This document shows, in pieces, positions 1 through 8,837 of a stretch of 64,000 nt of DNA. The stretch is from Kofleriaceae bacterium (GTDB lineage: Bacteria > Myxococcota_A > Polyangia > Haliangiales > Haliangiaceae): NCBI GenBank assembly GCA_024762925.1, contig JANTGM010000006.1, forward strand, positions 1 through 64,000, given 5' to 3'. The stretch's first letter is position 1. Each line of letters starts with the position of its first letter. Both the position numbers and the translations under genes were made by a program. Below the pieces are notes generated by a model. The model saw nothing but the letters and a program-made list of their open reading frames with translations. It was not told the DNA's origin and ran no database searches.

Positions 1-47
1 TCGGTTCTTCGCCCTCTGGGCGCCTTCGGCTCGGCGTTACTCAGCGC

Positions 48-126
48 CTCACTTGCCCCAGCAAGCTCGTTGTTCGCGCCTTGCCAGAGAACGAACTCCC
101 GTCGCGATCCATTCGCGCTTTGCTAG
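48..126 (+). repeat. CTAG-bounded dispersed repeat, copy E (cut by window start)
   Basis: Partial copy of the dispersed family also seen at 12510, 32066, 48072 and 52818. The shared core is CTTGCCCCAGCAA followed by a GCCAGAGAACGA block, matching the reverse complement of the 52818 copy; the right end is CTAG at 123-126. The left end lies outside the window or is too diverged to place. The terminal CTAG runs into AGGAAG, a plausible ribosome binding site for the gene starting at 139. Confidence 0.55.
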
Positions 127-138
127 GAAGAAGTACTA

Positions 139-624
139 ATGGAAAGCAACCTACTGCTTCGTCGGCTCCGATACGCACTTTCAATGCGCAACCGCGACGT
201 GCAAGATGTGATGGCACTCGGCGGTCTAAAGATTTCGGATGAAGAGGTGCGCGGTCTCTTGCAACGCGAGGGCGACCCCGAGTTTGCACTTGCGACTGTG
301 GAGCAGCTTAGTGCGTTTCTGGATGGCCTGATTGTTCATAAGCGTGGGAAGCGCGAGGTGCCTGCAGGGCAGGAGCCGCCGCCACCGATTCTGGCAACGA
401 CCAATAATATGGTTCTCCGCAAGCTGCGCATCGCTTTCGATTTGAAGGAGCAAGGCATGCTGGAGTTGCTCACACTCGGCGGCTTCCAGCTCTCCAAAGC
501 CGAGCTCAGTGCCCTGTTTCGCAAGGAGGGGCACAAGCACTACCGAGAGTGTGGCGACCAGGTACTACGCTATTTCCTCGGTGGGCTCACGCAGAAGCTG
601 CGGCCTTCCGAGCCAAGCGAGTAG
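139..624 (+). CDS. DUF1456 (YehS-like) protein
   Basis: Protein of 161 residues made of two copies of the same roughly 65-residue helical module (about 4-68 and 92-155). Each has the pattern LRRLRYAL or LRKLRIAF, then a GG-containing turn and a late LL.REG or LFRKEGH. This is the layout of the DUF1456/YehS family, whose biochemical role is unknown. The first module is followed by a Pro-rich linker (about 78-85). AGGAAG lies about 9 bases before the ATG and overlaps the end of a dispersed repeat. It reads alone, ahead of the sulfur-metabolism gene on the same strand. Confidence 0.75.
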   Translation: MESNLLLRRLRYALSMRNRDVQDVMALGGLKISDEEVRGLLQREGDPEFALATVEQLSAFLDGLIVHKRGKREVPAGQEPPPPILATTNNMVLRKLRIAFDLKEQGMLELLTLGGFQLSKAELSALFRKEGHKHYRECGDQVLRYFLGGLTQKLRPSEPSE

Positions 625-715
625 CACGCAATATATTTTCGCGGTTGCCGAATCGCGGGCGATGACAGGTCTCTGACCACTATCCGCGTTCGCCACTTTT
701 CTGGTAAGGAGATGC

Positions 716-1789
716 ATGATTTTCAGACAACTACTCGACGCGCGCTCATGGACCTATACCTATTTGCTAGCCGACGAGGAGAGTCGCGAAGCGGTGTTGA
801 TTGATCCGGTGTTTGAGCAAGCGCGTCGCGATTGCGCGTTGCTCGATGAATTGGGATTGAAGCTGCTCTGCACACTCGATACCCACGTTCACGCCGATCA
901 CGTTACGGGTGCGTGGCTTCTTCGCGAAAAGCTTGGCTCGAAAATCGCGATCATGGCGGTTGCCGGTACCACTGGTGCAGATCGCCTCCTTGCCGATGGC
1001 GACATCATCGAATTTGGGAAGCGTTCACTCGAAGCACGCTCGACACCTGGGCATACCAACGGCTGCGGCACCTTTGTTTTGGACGATCAAAGCATGGCAT
1101 TTACCGGCGACTGCTTGCTCATTCGAGGTTGTGGGCGTACAGACTTTCAGCAGGGCTCTTCCAAGGACATGTACAAGTCCATCAAAGAGAAAATCTTCAC
1201 GCTGCCGCCTTCCTGCGAACTTTACCCAGGCCATGACTACTCGGGTCGGATGATGACAACGGTAGCCGAGGAGGTTGAGTACAACCCAAGGTGTGGGGGC
1301 GAGCGTAGCGAGAGTGATTTTGTGGGATTGATGGAGGCGCTAGGCTTGCCACATCCGGCGCAACTGGCAGTTGCTCTTCCGGCCAACCTCCAATGCGGCG
1401 AGCCCACGGACAAAAAGCCCATGCCTGTTGAGCCAACGTGGGCCCCGCTGCGCTACAGCTTTGCTGGGATCTGGCAAGTTGGGGCACAGTGGCTCATGGA
1501 GCACAGCTCCGAGGTTCAGATTGTCGACGTTCGACCTGCCGAAGAGATTGCTGGCGCGCTTGGAACCATCGAAGGCGCAACGCTCCTGGCCCTCGACAAT
1601 ATTGCTCAAGCATCTGAGCGGTTGGACAAGCAGCGACCCATCGTTGTGATTTGCCGATCGGGCGGACGTTCGGCACAAGCGACAGCCAAACTAATGAAGG
1701 CAGGCTTTGCCAATGTCGCGAATCTGCAGGGTGGGGCACTGCGATGGTCTGCGATTGGTGGACAGCTGGTATCGCAAGCTGCGGGGTAA
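716..1789 (+). CDS. Persulfide dioxygenase (ETHE1-like) fused to rhodanese
   Basis: The N-terminal part (about 1-225) is a metallo-beta-lactamase fold of the ETHE1 persulfide dioxygenase class. It has the metal motif THVHADH (H57, H59, D61, H62), H113, D132, H173 and the class signature GCGRTDFQQG at 138-147. The C-terminal part (about 250-350) is a single rhodanese domain with active-site loop CRSGGRS (C313). The family oxidises glutathione persulfide to sulfite; the rhodanese can exchange sulfane sulfur with thiosulfate. Such fusions are known in bacteria (PRF/CstB-like). A strong ribosome binding site TAAGGAG (704-710) fixes the ATG. Probably cytoplasmic; no signal peptide. Its 3' end converges on the Gly-rich lipoprotein gene 7 bases away. 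Confidence 0.88.
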   Translation: MIFRQLLDARSWTYTYLLADEESREAVLIDPVFEQARRDCALLDELGLKLLCTLDTHVHADHVTGAWLLREKLGSKIAIMAVAGTTGADRLLADGDIIEFGKRSLEARSTPGHTNGCGTFVLDDQSMAFTGDCLLIRGCGRTDFQQGSSKDMYKSIKEKIFTLPPSCELYPGHDYSGRMMTTVAEEVEYNPRCGGERSESDFVGLMEALGLPHPAQLAVALPANLQCGEPTDKKPMPVEPTWAPLRYSFAGIWQVGAQWLMEHSSEVQIVDVRPAEEIAGALGTIEGATLLALDNIAQASERLDKQRPIVVICRSGGRSAQATAKLMKAGFANVANLQGGALRWSAIGGQLVSQAAG

Positions 1790-1796
1790 CTAAGAA

Positions 1797-2876
1797 CTAT
1801 TCGTAGGAGACGACGACCTGGCCGTTGCCAGCGCGCACGCCTTCTTCGCTGTCAGGATTGGTTCCTGAATTGAAGGAACCTCCTCCGCCACCGCCGTGCA
1901 TGGCACCACCCGTGTCGCCCCCACCACCCCCAGAGTAGCCTCCTCCTCCGCCACCAGTGAAGCCGGCGGACCCACCACCCCCAAAACCGCCATCTCGGCC
2001 GAGCGAGCCTCCTACACCACCTGCGCCACCTGCGGGAAAGCTAGAACCAGGAGCGTTGTTGGTGCCAAAGTTTCCATTGCCGTTGCTTGTGCCAATGCCG
2101 CTGCCGTTGAATCCGCCGGCACCAGTTCCGCTGTGAAATCCGGTGTTGGGGCTTATGCCACCGCCGCTGCCATCGACCCCCCCGGCCCCAGGCTGCGGGC
2201 CACCTCCCACTTGCCCCGATTCTGTGATTTGTCCAGGGCCGCCGGGTAAGAGGATTTCCTGCGTGACCACGTTGTTCATCACAACACCTGTGTGTGTCGC
2301 TCCACCGCCGCCACCCGCGATTACGAGCGGTACGCCATTGGGGTCGATGACGAAGCTTCCCCCACCGCCAGTGCCGCCCCCTTGCTCAAGCAGCAGGCTT
2401 GGACCGGGAACCGCATCAATGCCCTGTTCTCCGACGAGGATTGTGAGCACTTCGCCCCCTTGCACAACGAAGTCTCCGGCGATCTTGGCTCCAAGGCCGC
2501 CACCCCCGGCGGCATTTCGACCGCCGCCACCTTGGGCGCCAAGCGCTTCGATGTGCATACTTGTTGCGCAATCCGGCAAGGTAAAGTTCTCAATGGCGCC
2601 AGTGAACTCAAACGTCTGAGAATCGGCCGGACAGATGGTTGCGTCCGGAGCACCTGCGTCGTACCCCATGGCCGGGGCCGCATCTGCTGTGCCTCCTCCT
2701 CCTCCACCACCTAGCTGGCAAGCGCCCGCCACGCATCGCAGCTCACCTGGGCATTCGCCACTCTCCGAACATGCGAGCCCCTCTTGAAAGGTCGGCGAGA
2801 AACAGCCAGCAACCAAGGATGCTGTTGCGAGACATGTGCTCGTGGCAATGCTCAGAACATGCTTCCTCAGAACCAT
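1797..2876 (-). CDS. Glycine-rich lipoprotein, paralogue 1
   Basis: A lipoprotein signal peptide with lipobox LVAGC (about 21-25) is followed by a short Cys-knot-like stretch (CFSPTFQEGL, then CSESGECPG and two more Cys). After a Gly linker, about 270 residues are dominated by GG(G)-turns. They include FEFTGAIENFTLPDC and ILVGEQG, a pattern typical of Gly-rich extracellular beta-domains. No catalytic motif is visible. The next minus-strand gene is a clear paralogue sharing the Cys stretch and the Gly-rich body almost block for block. Likely outer-membrane or surface exposed; function unknown. Confidence 0.75.
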   Translation of the reverse strand: MVLRKHVLSIATSTCLATASLVAGCFSPTFQEGLACSESGECPGELRCVAGACQLGGGGGGGTADAAPAMGYDAGAPDATICPADSQTFEFTGAIENFTLPDCATSMHIEALGAQGGGGRNAAGGGGLGAKIAGDFVVQGGEVLTILVGEQGIDAVPGPSLLLEQGGGTGGGGSFVIDPNGVPLVIAGGGGGATHTGVVMNNVVTQEILLPGGPGQITESGQVGGGPQPGAGGVDGSGGGISPNTGFHSGTGAGGFNGSGIGTSNGNGNFGTNNAPGSSFPAGGAGGVGGSLGRDGGFGGGGSAGFTGGGGGGYSGGGGGDTGGAMHGGGGGGSFNSGTNPDSEEGVRAGNGQVVVSYE

Positions 2877-2918
2877 GCTTCAACTATAGCAAGTCTGGAG
2901 CTTTGCTCGGTGGATGAT

Positions 2919-3971
2919 CTAGGGATTCCAGCTAATGATCACTTGTCCATCACCAGTTCGAACGCCAGGGCTATCGTCTTGATTCGTCCCGGTGTTGAGG
3001 GAGCCGCCGCCCCCGCCTGCATGCGCGCCATCAAAGATATTGCCACCAGCGCCTCCTCCTGAGTAGCCGCCGCCACCGCCACCAGTAAAGCCTGCCGAGC
3101 CGCCACCTCCAAAGCCCCCATTGCGGCCCGCCGAGCCACCAACGCCACCGTCGCCCCCTTCGAGAAAGCTCGATCCGGGTGCGTTTGGTGTGCCGTTCTT
3201 GCCCAAGCCATTGCTGTTTCCAACACCGGGACTCGAATAGCCACCACCACCGGTGCCCCCATGAAAGCCAAGATTCAAGAACGCAGAACCGCCACTGCCG
3301 GCAACACCGCCACTGCCTCCGCCACTGCCTCCACCCGCCTGGCCTTCACTAAGAATACTTCCGTCGCCCCCCGGTATGAGCTGCGTGCCCGAAATCTCGT
3401 TGTGCGAGGCTCCGCCTCCGCCTCCAGCGACGATTAGCGCCAGGCCATTTTCGTCGACAACAAAGCTTCCTCCACCACCGGTGCCGCCGCCTTGCTCACC
3501 GATCGCGTTGCCACCAACCTGCACCGCATCAGCTCCGCGGATTCCGACTAGCACTTGTAGAACCTCGCCTCCAACGACGTCGATATCGCCTTTGATACGC
3601 GCCCCTTTGCCGCCGAGGACTGCGGCTCCCACGCCAGCTCCGCCCTCGGCTCCGAATGCTTCAATCGTGAGGACGGTTACGCAATCGGGTACAGTGAAGT
3701 CTACGATGGCACCCGTTGCTTCAATCGTTGAAGAGCCCGCTTCGCACGCGGAGGCATTTGCATCGCTTCTGTTGGCGTCAGCTCCTCCAAATCCGCTGTC
3801 GGGAAACTTCTGAGACTCGGAGGACACGCAGCGGTCCAAGACGCAGGTTAGGTCACCTGGGCATTCGCCACTTTCACTGCACACCAAGCCTTCTTGAAAG
3901 GTGGGAGAGAAGCAGGCAGACGAAACGCACACGCCCACTAGCAAGGTCAGACCTGCTAGCTGTATTCGCAT
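2919..3971 (-). CDS. Glycine-rich lipoprotein, paralogue 2
   Basis: Tandem paralogue of the gene at 1797-2876 with the same order of parts: signal peptide with lipobox SSAC, the CFSPTFQEGL/CSESGECPG Cys-rich segment, an Asp/Asn-rich linker, then a long Gly-rich domain (IEATGAIVDFTVPDC onward). The ATG at 3971 is preferred because GGGAAG sits 6-7 bases upstream; an in-frame ATG at 3977 is too close to that site. The 42-base gap to the downstream paralogue suggests co-transcription. The Gly-rich domain is conserved between the two, while linkers and signal peptides differ, as expected for an older tandem duplication. Confidence 0.75.
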   Translation of the reverse strand: MRIQLAGLTLLVGVCVSSACFSPTFQEGLVCSESGECPGDLTCVLDRCVSSESQKFPDSGFGGADANRSDANASACEAGSSTIEATGAIVDFTVPDCVTVLTIEAFGAEGGAGVGAAVLGGKGARIKGDIDVVGGEVLQVLVGIRGADAVQVGGNAIGEQGGGTGGGGSFVVDENGLALIVAGGGGGASHNEISGTQLIPGGDGSILSEGQAGGGSGGGSGGVAGSGGSAFLNLGFHGGTGGGGYSSPGVGNSNGLGKNGTPNAPGSSFLEGGDGGVGGSAGRNGGFGGGGSAGFTGGGGGGYSGGGAGGNIFDGAHAGGGGGSLNTGTNQDDSPGVRTGDGQVIISWNP

Positions 3972-4019
3972 GCTCATCTTCCCAGAGTAGCACTTTTGCC
4001 TGATGCTTTGGACTCGGCC

Positions 4020-4763
4020 TTAGGATAGACGCTGGCTTTCGTAGAGCTGGTCGCGCCATCCTAGAAGGTCGTCAAATTGGCTTGCTAGGGCTTCGTCGGA
4101 CCAGGCCTTGCGTGTCGCTGGACGAAGCTTGATGAACTCGTCAGTTACCGGCCGCACACACTGCAGTGACGTCGCCACGCAAATGTCCGCGTAGCTAAAG
4201 TTCTTGCCAAGAACATATGCGCGTCCATCGCTGAGAACCGCCCGAACATTGGCGAGTACCTGAGCCAGTGCTTCTGTGTGGCTCTCCAACGATGAACTGT
4301 ACTTGTATTTTCGCCGCAGGTATGCGGCACCAAAGCTTGTGAGTGGCCGCTTGAGAAGTCCCGACAACGGTGCTGGCAGCGGTGGCATTGCTTCGGCCCT
4401 CGCTTGCGGATCTTGCATCGTTCGCACTGTCACCATTGCACGCCCAGCTCGCATGGCGATTTCGCTCTGCTCATTCCATCCCACAATCTTCTCGATGGCG
4501 TCCTCTGGAAAGAGTGGGGTGGGGCTACTGCCAATCTGTTCCGCATACTGTGCAATCGCGAACGAGTCCTCGATCGTGCCATCTGCCTTTACCAGAAGTG
4601 GAACGGATATCTTGCCACGCCACTTGCCGAGACGTTTGCGCAACGCGGGCTCACCCAGCATCGGCTGATACTCAACTTCTTGGTATCGGACCCCGTGGTG
4701 GTCGAGGGCCCAACGAGCCTTTTCGGACCAAGGCGAGTAAGGGATGGTTAGCAATTCGATCAC
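4020..4763 (-). CDS. Glutathione S-transferase-like protein
   Basis: The first 80 residues carry a GST thioredoxin fold: YSPWSEKARWAL in the position of the catalytic Cys/Ser/Tyr loop, then ISVPLLV (cis-Pro) and EDSFAIAQY (the glutathione gamma-Glu-binding E-D-S motif). The remaining residues form a helical C-terminal domain ending in FDDLLGWRDQLYE. Length (247) is typical. The start codon is GTG with no strong ribosome binding site. Substrate cannot be predicted. No obvious partner; it lies downstream of the EF-G terminator and upstream of the Gly-rich lipoproteins. Confidence 0.75.
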   Translation of the reverse strand: MIELLTIPYSPWSEKARWALDHHGVRYQEVEYQPMLGEPALRKRLGKWRGKISVPLLVKADGTIEDSFAIAQYAEQIGSSPTPLFPEDAIEKIVGWNEQSEIAMRAGRAMVTVRTMQDPQARAEAMPPLPAPLSGLLKRPLTSFGAAYLRRKYKYSSSLESHTEALAQVLANVRAVLSDGRAYVLGKNFSYADICVATSLQCVRPVTDEFIKLRPATRKAWSDEALASQFDDLLGWRDQLYESQRLS

Positions 4764-4854
4764 CTGGAGAGGCTAACAAAGGCCATTCCCAAAATCGGAT
4801 GTCCTTTGGCGGAAATCCCTATCGCTTACTCACGGAGGTGGCATCACGGAAACG

Positions 4855-4883
4855 AAAAAAGGCAGAGTCTTTGAGACTCTGCC
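4855..4883 (-). terminator. Rho-independent terminator of the EF-G gene
   Basis: On the minus strand, 24 bases after the EF-G stop codon, a perfect 10-bp stem (GGCAGAGTCT / AGACTCTGCC, 3-base loop, 4861-4883) is followed directly by six T residues (4855-4860 as A on the plus strand). This is a textbook intrinsic terminator and among the strongest in the window. Confidence 0.93.
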
Positions 4884-4906
4884 TTCCTCCTGCGCGATGT
4901 TGCGAC

Positions 4907-6997
4907 TTACTTGGCTGCTGCCTCTGCGGCTTCCTTGGCCTTGGCCATGAGCTCTTCAGCAACGTTGTTTGGCACTTGCGCGTACTTCTCGAACTCCATC
5001 GAGAACTCGGCCTTGCCCTGGGTACCGGAGCGAAGCACTGTTGAGTATCCGAACATCTCTGACAGAGGTACGTCGGCTTCGATCTTGACGCTGGTGTCGT
5101 CCTCTTGGGTGCCGATGACGATGCCACGACGCTGCATGAGAGTCGTCATGATGTTGCCGTTGTGCTCCGATGGAGACTCGACGACGACGCGCATGATGGG
5201 CTCGAGGATCTTGGGCTTTGCGGCGCTGTAGACCTCGCGCCAAGCGCCGCGAGCGGCCTCTTGGAATGCCATCTCCGAAGAGTCGACTGCGTGAGCCGAA
5301 CCATCGTTGACTTCGACGCGAACGTTTACAACTGGGAAGCCGAGAAGGCGACCTTTTTCGAGCGACTGCTGGAAGCCCTTATCAACAGCAGGAATGTACG
5401 GCTTGGGAATCACGCCGCCCTTCGTGTTGTCGATGAACTCGTAGTTCTCTTCCTCGTCGGCATCGAGAGGCTCGATGTAGCCAACGACCTTGCCGTACTG
5501 ACCGGAACCACCCGTTTGCTTCTTGTGGGTGTAGTTGAACTCAGCACGCTTGGTGATGGTCTCGCGGTACGCAACTTGCGGTGGAGAGGTAATCACCTCA
5601 GCACCGTACTCGCGCTTCATGCGCTCGATGTAGACGTCGAGGTGCAGCTCGCCCATGCCGCGAATAATCGTCTCGTTGGACTCGGGATCAACGCCCACGC
5701 GGAAGGTTGGATCCTCCTTGGTGAAGCGGCGAAGAGCCTTGGACATCTGCGTCTCAGACTTGTTGTCGACAGGCTTAATAGCGATCGAGATAACCGCGTT
5801 CGGCACGTGCATCGACGTCATGGCAACGTTCATCTGACCGTCGGTGAAGGTATCGCCGGAGTTACAGTCGACTCCGAAGATTGCAACGATGTCGCCAGCG
5901 TCGCCGTGGGTGATGTCCTCCATCTCGTCGGAGTGCATGCGAACAAGGCGACCCACTTTGATCTTCTTGCCGGTGCGGCTGTTGTAGACGACGTCGTCTT
6001 TCTTGAGTGAGCCCTGGTAAACACGCATGTAGGTGAGCTGACCGTAGCGACCATCCTCCAGTTTGAAGGCGAGGGCAACGGTGGGCTTGTCCACGTCGCT
6101 TGGCAGCACAACTTCCTTCTCGTCGTTGTCGAGATCAAGTGCGACGTTCTCAACCTCAGTTGGGTTGGGAAGGAATTTGACGACACCGTCGAGAAGAGGC
6201 TGTACGGCTTTGTTCTTGTACGCAGAGCCGAGGAAGACAGGAGTGAGCTCACGCTTGAGCGTGCCGCGGCGAATTGCTTCGACGACCTGCTCTTCGGTGA
6301 CGGTCTCTTCCATCATGGATTCCATGAGCTCGTCGGAGAACATCGAGGCCGCGTCGAGAAGCATCTCGCGGTACTCGTTGGCTTGATCGACCATGTCTGC
6401 GGGAATATCTCCCTCAGTGATGGTCTCGCCGTTGTCTCCGGAGAACGTGTAGCCACGCATCTTAATAAGGTCGACAACACCTTCGTGCTTCTCCTCGAGG
6501 CCGATGGGAAGCTGCACCATCACGGCGTTGTGGCCGAGCTTCTCGCGAAGCTGACCCATGACCTTGATGGGGTCTGCGCCGGTGCGGTCGCACTTATTTA
6601 CAAATGCGAGACAAGGCACGTTGTAGCGCTTCATCTGGCGGTCGACGGTCAGCGACTGTGACTGAACACCTGAGACCGAGCAAAGCACGAGAACCGCACC
6701 GTCGAGGACACGGAGGGAGCGCTCCACCTCAACGGTAAAGTCCACGTGGCCTGGGGTGTCAATGATATTGATGTTGGTGCCGGCCCAGGTACAGTGGGTG
6801 GCTGCAGAGGCAATGGTAATGCCACGCTCTCGCTCAAGCTCCATGGAGTCCATCTTTGCGCCAACGCCGTCTTTGCCGCGAACGTCGTGAATCGCGTGAA
6901 TCCGGTTGGTGTAGAAAAGGATGCGCTCGGTGAGCGTTGTCTTTCCGCTGTCGACGTGGGCTGAAATTCCGATGTTTCGTAGTTTGCTTAGGTCCAT
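4907..6997 (-). CDS. fusA: Translation elongation factor G, mitochondrial EFG1/spdEFG1-like
   Basis: A 696-residue translational GTPase that moves tRNA and mRNA after peptide transfer. Visible motifs are G1 AHVDSGKT (13-20), DTPGH (80-84), NKCD (134-137), then domains II-V ending in EELMAKAKE. The switch I region reads [25 protein letters not shown]. That KDGVGA/SMELER form resembles mitochondrial EFG1 and the bacterial spdEFG1 group, rather than ordinary EF-G (EVHDGAATMDWMEQE). The start is at 6997 because GGAG lies about 8 bases before this ATG and [10 protein letters not shown] matches the family N-terminus; a longer frame to 7054 is unlikely. No str operon neighbours (rpsL, rpsG, tuf) are present, consistent with a second EF-G elsewhere. 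A strong terminator follows. Confidence 0.95.
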   Translation of the reverse strand: MDLSKLRNIGISAHVDSGKTTLTERILFYTNRIHAIHDVRGKDGVGAKMDSMELERERGITIASAATHCTWAGTNINIIDTPGHVDFTVEVERSLRVLDGAVLVLCSVSGVQSQSLTVDRQMKRYNVPCLAFVNKCDRTGADPIKVMGQLREKLGHNAVMVQLPIGLEEKHEGVVDLIKMRGYTFSGDNGETITEGDIPADMVDQANEYREMLLDAASMFSDELMESMMEETVTEEQVVEAIRRGTLKRELTPVFLGSAYKNKAVQPLLDGVVKFLPNPTEVENVALDLDNDEKEVVLPSDVDKPTVALAFKLEDGRYGQLTYMRVYQGSLKKDDVVYNSRTGKKIKVGRLVRMHSDEMEDITHGDAGDIVAIFGVDCNSGDTFTDGQMNVAMTSMHVPNAVISIAIKPVDNKSETQMSKALRRFTKEDPTFRVGVDPESNETIIRGMGELHLDVYIERMKREYGAEVITSPPQVAYRETITKRAEFNYTHKKQTGGSGQYGKVVGYIEPLDADEEENYEFIDNTKGGVIPKPYIPAVDKGFQQSLEKGRLLGFPVVNVRVEVNDGSAHAVDSSEMAFQEAARGAWREVYSAAKPKILEPIMRVVVESPSEHNGNIMTTLMQRRGIVIGTQEDDTSVKIEADVPLSEMFGYSTVLRSGTQGKAEFSMEFEKYAQVPNNVAEELMAKAKEAAEAAAK

Positions 6998-7199
6998 AAT
7001 GGCTACTCCATGTAGATCGGCGCTACACCTAACCCCGCAGAATCCTAGAGTCAAGAGCGAATGGCAGACGGCTCTATTTTGGGTGATCGGGAGATTCGGG
7101 AGTGCAGGATATGTGCTTGAAATCCCAAAACCCTCCTTCGTTATCGCTGGTGAGGCATTGCTCCTAGTGATCAGAAGGCATTTGCGATAGAAGACCTAC

Positions 7200-8687
7200 A
7201 TGCTTCACAGGCCGTTCCTCCTTAGTTTTGCTGCTGTCGTGCTCACCTCCGCTGTTGCGTCGCCAGGCACAGTCCTCGCTGAGGACAACAATAAGGCGTT
7301 TGACCTAAGTGAAATTCGTGCGGGAAGTGGGCCGGTCGTGGCTGGCGACGATGACAGATTTCGCACAGGTTGGGTTTGGGTCGACCCGGTTGAAGACTTG
7401 GCAGCAGACGCAATTGCCGATGGCCACATTTCTAAGATCATCTATCTCAATGACTGCGAAGGTGGCTGCACCATTCAGCCTGGAAGCAACGACGCCCGGC
7501 TAAATACCTCTTCAATTGCCAGCAGCACATCTGTGCTGAGCGCCTATGAAGGCACACAAGAGCAGTGGGATGCGACTGTGGAGTGCGTTCGGGACTTGTA
7601 CTCCCCCTATGACGTTGAGGTTGTCACTGAAGATCCGGGCGGTGAGATTTTTCACCATGAGGCGATCGTTGCGGGTTCACCCCAAGAGATTGGTCTCGAC
7701 GGCAACATTGGCGGCATTGCGCCTTCGAGTTGCTCGCCGCTGAACAACGTCATTTCGTATAGCTTTGCCAACTCGGCCTTCTCAAACAATCAAGATGTCC
7801 TAACCATGTGTTGGACGATTGCTCAGGAATCGGCGCACGCCTTTGGGCTTCCAAACCATGTCTTTCACTGCATGGACCCCATGACCTACCTCGATGGTCA
7901 GTGTGGCAAAAAGTTCTTCCGCAACAAGTCGCTGCCATGTGGCGAGTTCCAGCAAGCTCCATGCAACTGCTCGGGCGCTACGCAAAACTCTCATGTCGAA
8001 CTCAGTGCCGTTTTTGGTGCTGGGGTTTTGCCGCCACCACCCAGCGTTGAGATTCAACTTCCCGCAGCAGAAAGCGCTGTGCTCGATGAGTTTTCCATCT
8101 ATTGGGTTGCTGATGACGAGCGCCTCATCGACCGCTCTGAGATTTGGATCAACGGCACGAAGTACTTGGATGTTCCAGGTAGGGAGTGGGAGGGACGCTC
8201 TCAGCCGAATGACTACAATGTCACCGCCCCAGCTCTGCCCGATGGAGTGATCGACCTAGAGATTCGCGCCTACAACGAAATTGGCAGTGAGACGATTCAG
8301 AGCATTACCGTTACCAAAGGGGCTCCATGTGCAAATGCTGACAGCTGCTTTGACTTCCAGGAGTGCAACGAGGGCCGCTGTGAGTACGGCGCTGCTGTTG
8401 CGGAACTTGGCGATGGCTGTGACGTGGACCAGCAGTGTATTGAAGGTGTTTGCGCCGAAGTGGATGGCGAGCGAGCCTGTTCAACTGGCTGCAATCCGAC
8501 CGTGAGTGGTGCATGTGTTGATGGGTTTTCCTGTGAGACCTCGTCTACTGGTGGCTCAGTGTGTTGGCCAGAAGGCACCACCGGTGGCTGTTGCTCTGTG
8601 GCAGGTAGCAAGCGCGACCCACTGCCGTGGTTTGGTCTTGGTATGTTCCTTCTGGGGCTCATCGCGATCCGCCGCCGTCGCGCATAG
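7200..8687 (+). CDS. Secreted metzincin-like protein with MYXO-CTERM tail
   Basis: Signal peptide (1-28, cleavage near VLA-ED). The central domain (about 30-255) has QESAHAFGLPNH (209-220) followed by CMDPMTY (224-230), which resembles a metzincin zinc site plus Met-turn. The first His is Gln and the last His is one residue late. An Ig-like segment (about 275-365) follows, then two Cys-rich modules (about 370-460). The end has GGCCSVAG, a membrane helix and IRRRRA, the MYXO-CTERM sorting arrangement that anchors proteins at the cell surface. Its closest general look-alikes are myxobacterial secreted proteins. Whether it is a protease is uncertain because a zinc ligand is missing. Confidence 0.75.
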   Translation: MLHRPFLLSFAAVVLTSAVASPGTVLAEDNNKAFDLSEIRAGSGPVVAGDDDRFRTGWVWVDPVEDLAADAIADGHISKIIYLNDCEGGCTIQPGSNDARLNTSSIASSTSVLSAYEGTQEQWDATVECVRDLYSPYDVEVVTEDPGGEIFHHEAIVAGSPQEIGLDGNIGGIAPSSCSPLNNVISYSFANSAFSNNQDVLTMCWTIAQESAHAFGLPNHVFHCMDPMTYLDGQCGKKFFRNKSLPCGEFQQAPCNCSGATQNSHVELSAVFGAGVLPPPPSVEIQLPAAESAVLDEFSIYWVADDERLIDRSEIWINGTKYLDVPGREWEGRSQPNDYNVTAPALPDGVIDLEIRAYNEIGSETIQSITVTKGAPCANADSCFDFQECNEGRCEYGAAVAELGDGCDVDQQCIEGVCAEVDGERACSTGCNPTVSGACVDGFSCETSSTGGSVCWPEGTTGGCCSVAGSKRDPLPWFGLGMFLLGLIAIRRRRA

Positions 8688-8723
8688 CTTGCCAAGGGTA
8701 GTCTGCTGCGCGTGGGTTGTTAG

Positions 8724-8777
8724 GCGCAGTCTGCTCTGTTGTGAGCTGTTGTGCGCAGTCTGCTCTGTTGTGAGCTG
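8724..8777 (+). repeat. Two perfect 25-bp direct repeats
   Basis: GCGCAGTCTGCTCTGTTGTG continues to GAGCTG identically at 8724-8748 and 8753-8777, separated by TTGT (period 29). The pair lies in the gap between the MYXO-CTERM protein gene and the membrane protein gene. It may be a simple duplication or a binding-site pair; nothing in the sequence decides. Confidence 0.8.
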
Positions 8778-8837
8778 CACAACGTTGCGAGCGAGGTTGT
8801 TAGGCTGCGGCTAGCGTTCGTGTGTACACTCGCAACA

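Noticed and set aside
2143-2619. Pro-rich plus-strand frame (158 codons) over the Gly-rich lipoprotein gene
   Set aside because: GGN codons read backwards give CCN (Pro), so it is the complement of the Gly-rich repeat.
5105-6010. 301-codon plus-strand frame over the EF-G gene
   Set aside because: It is antisense to clear EF-G domains and its composition is that of a mirror frame.
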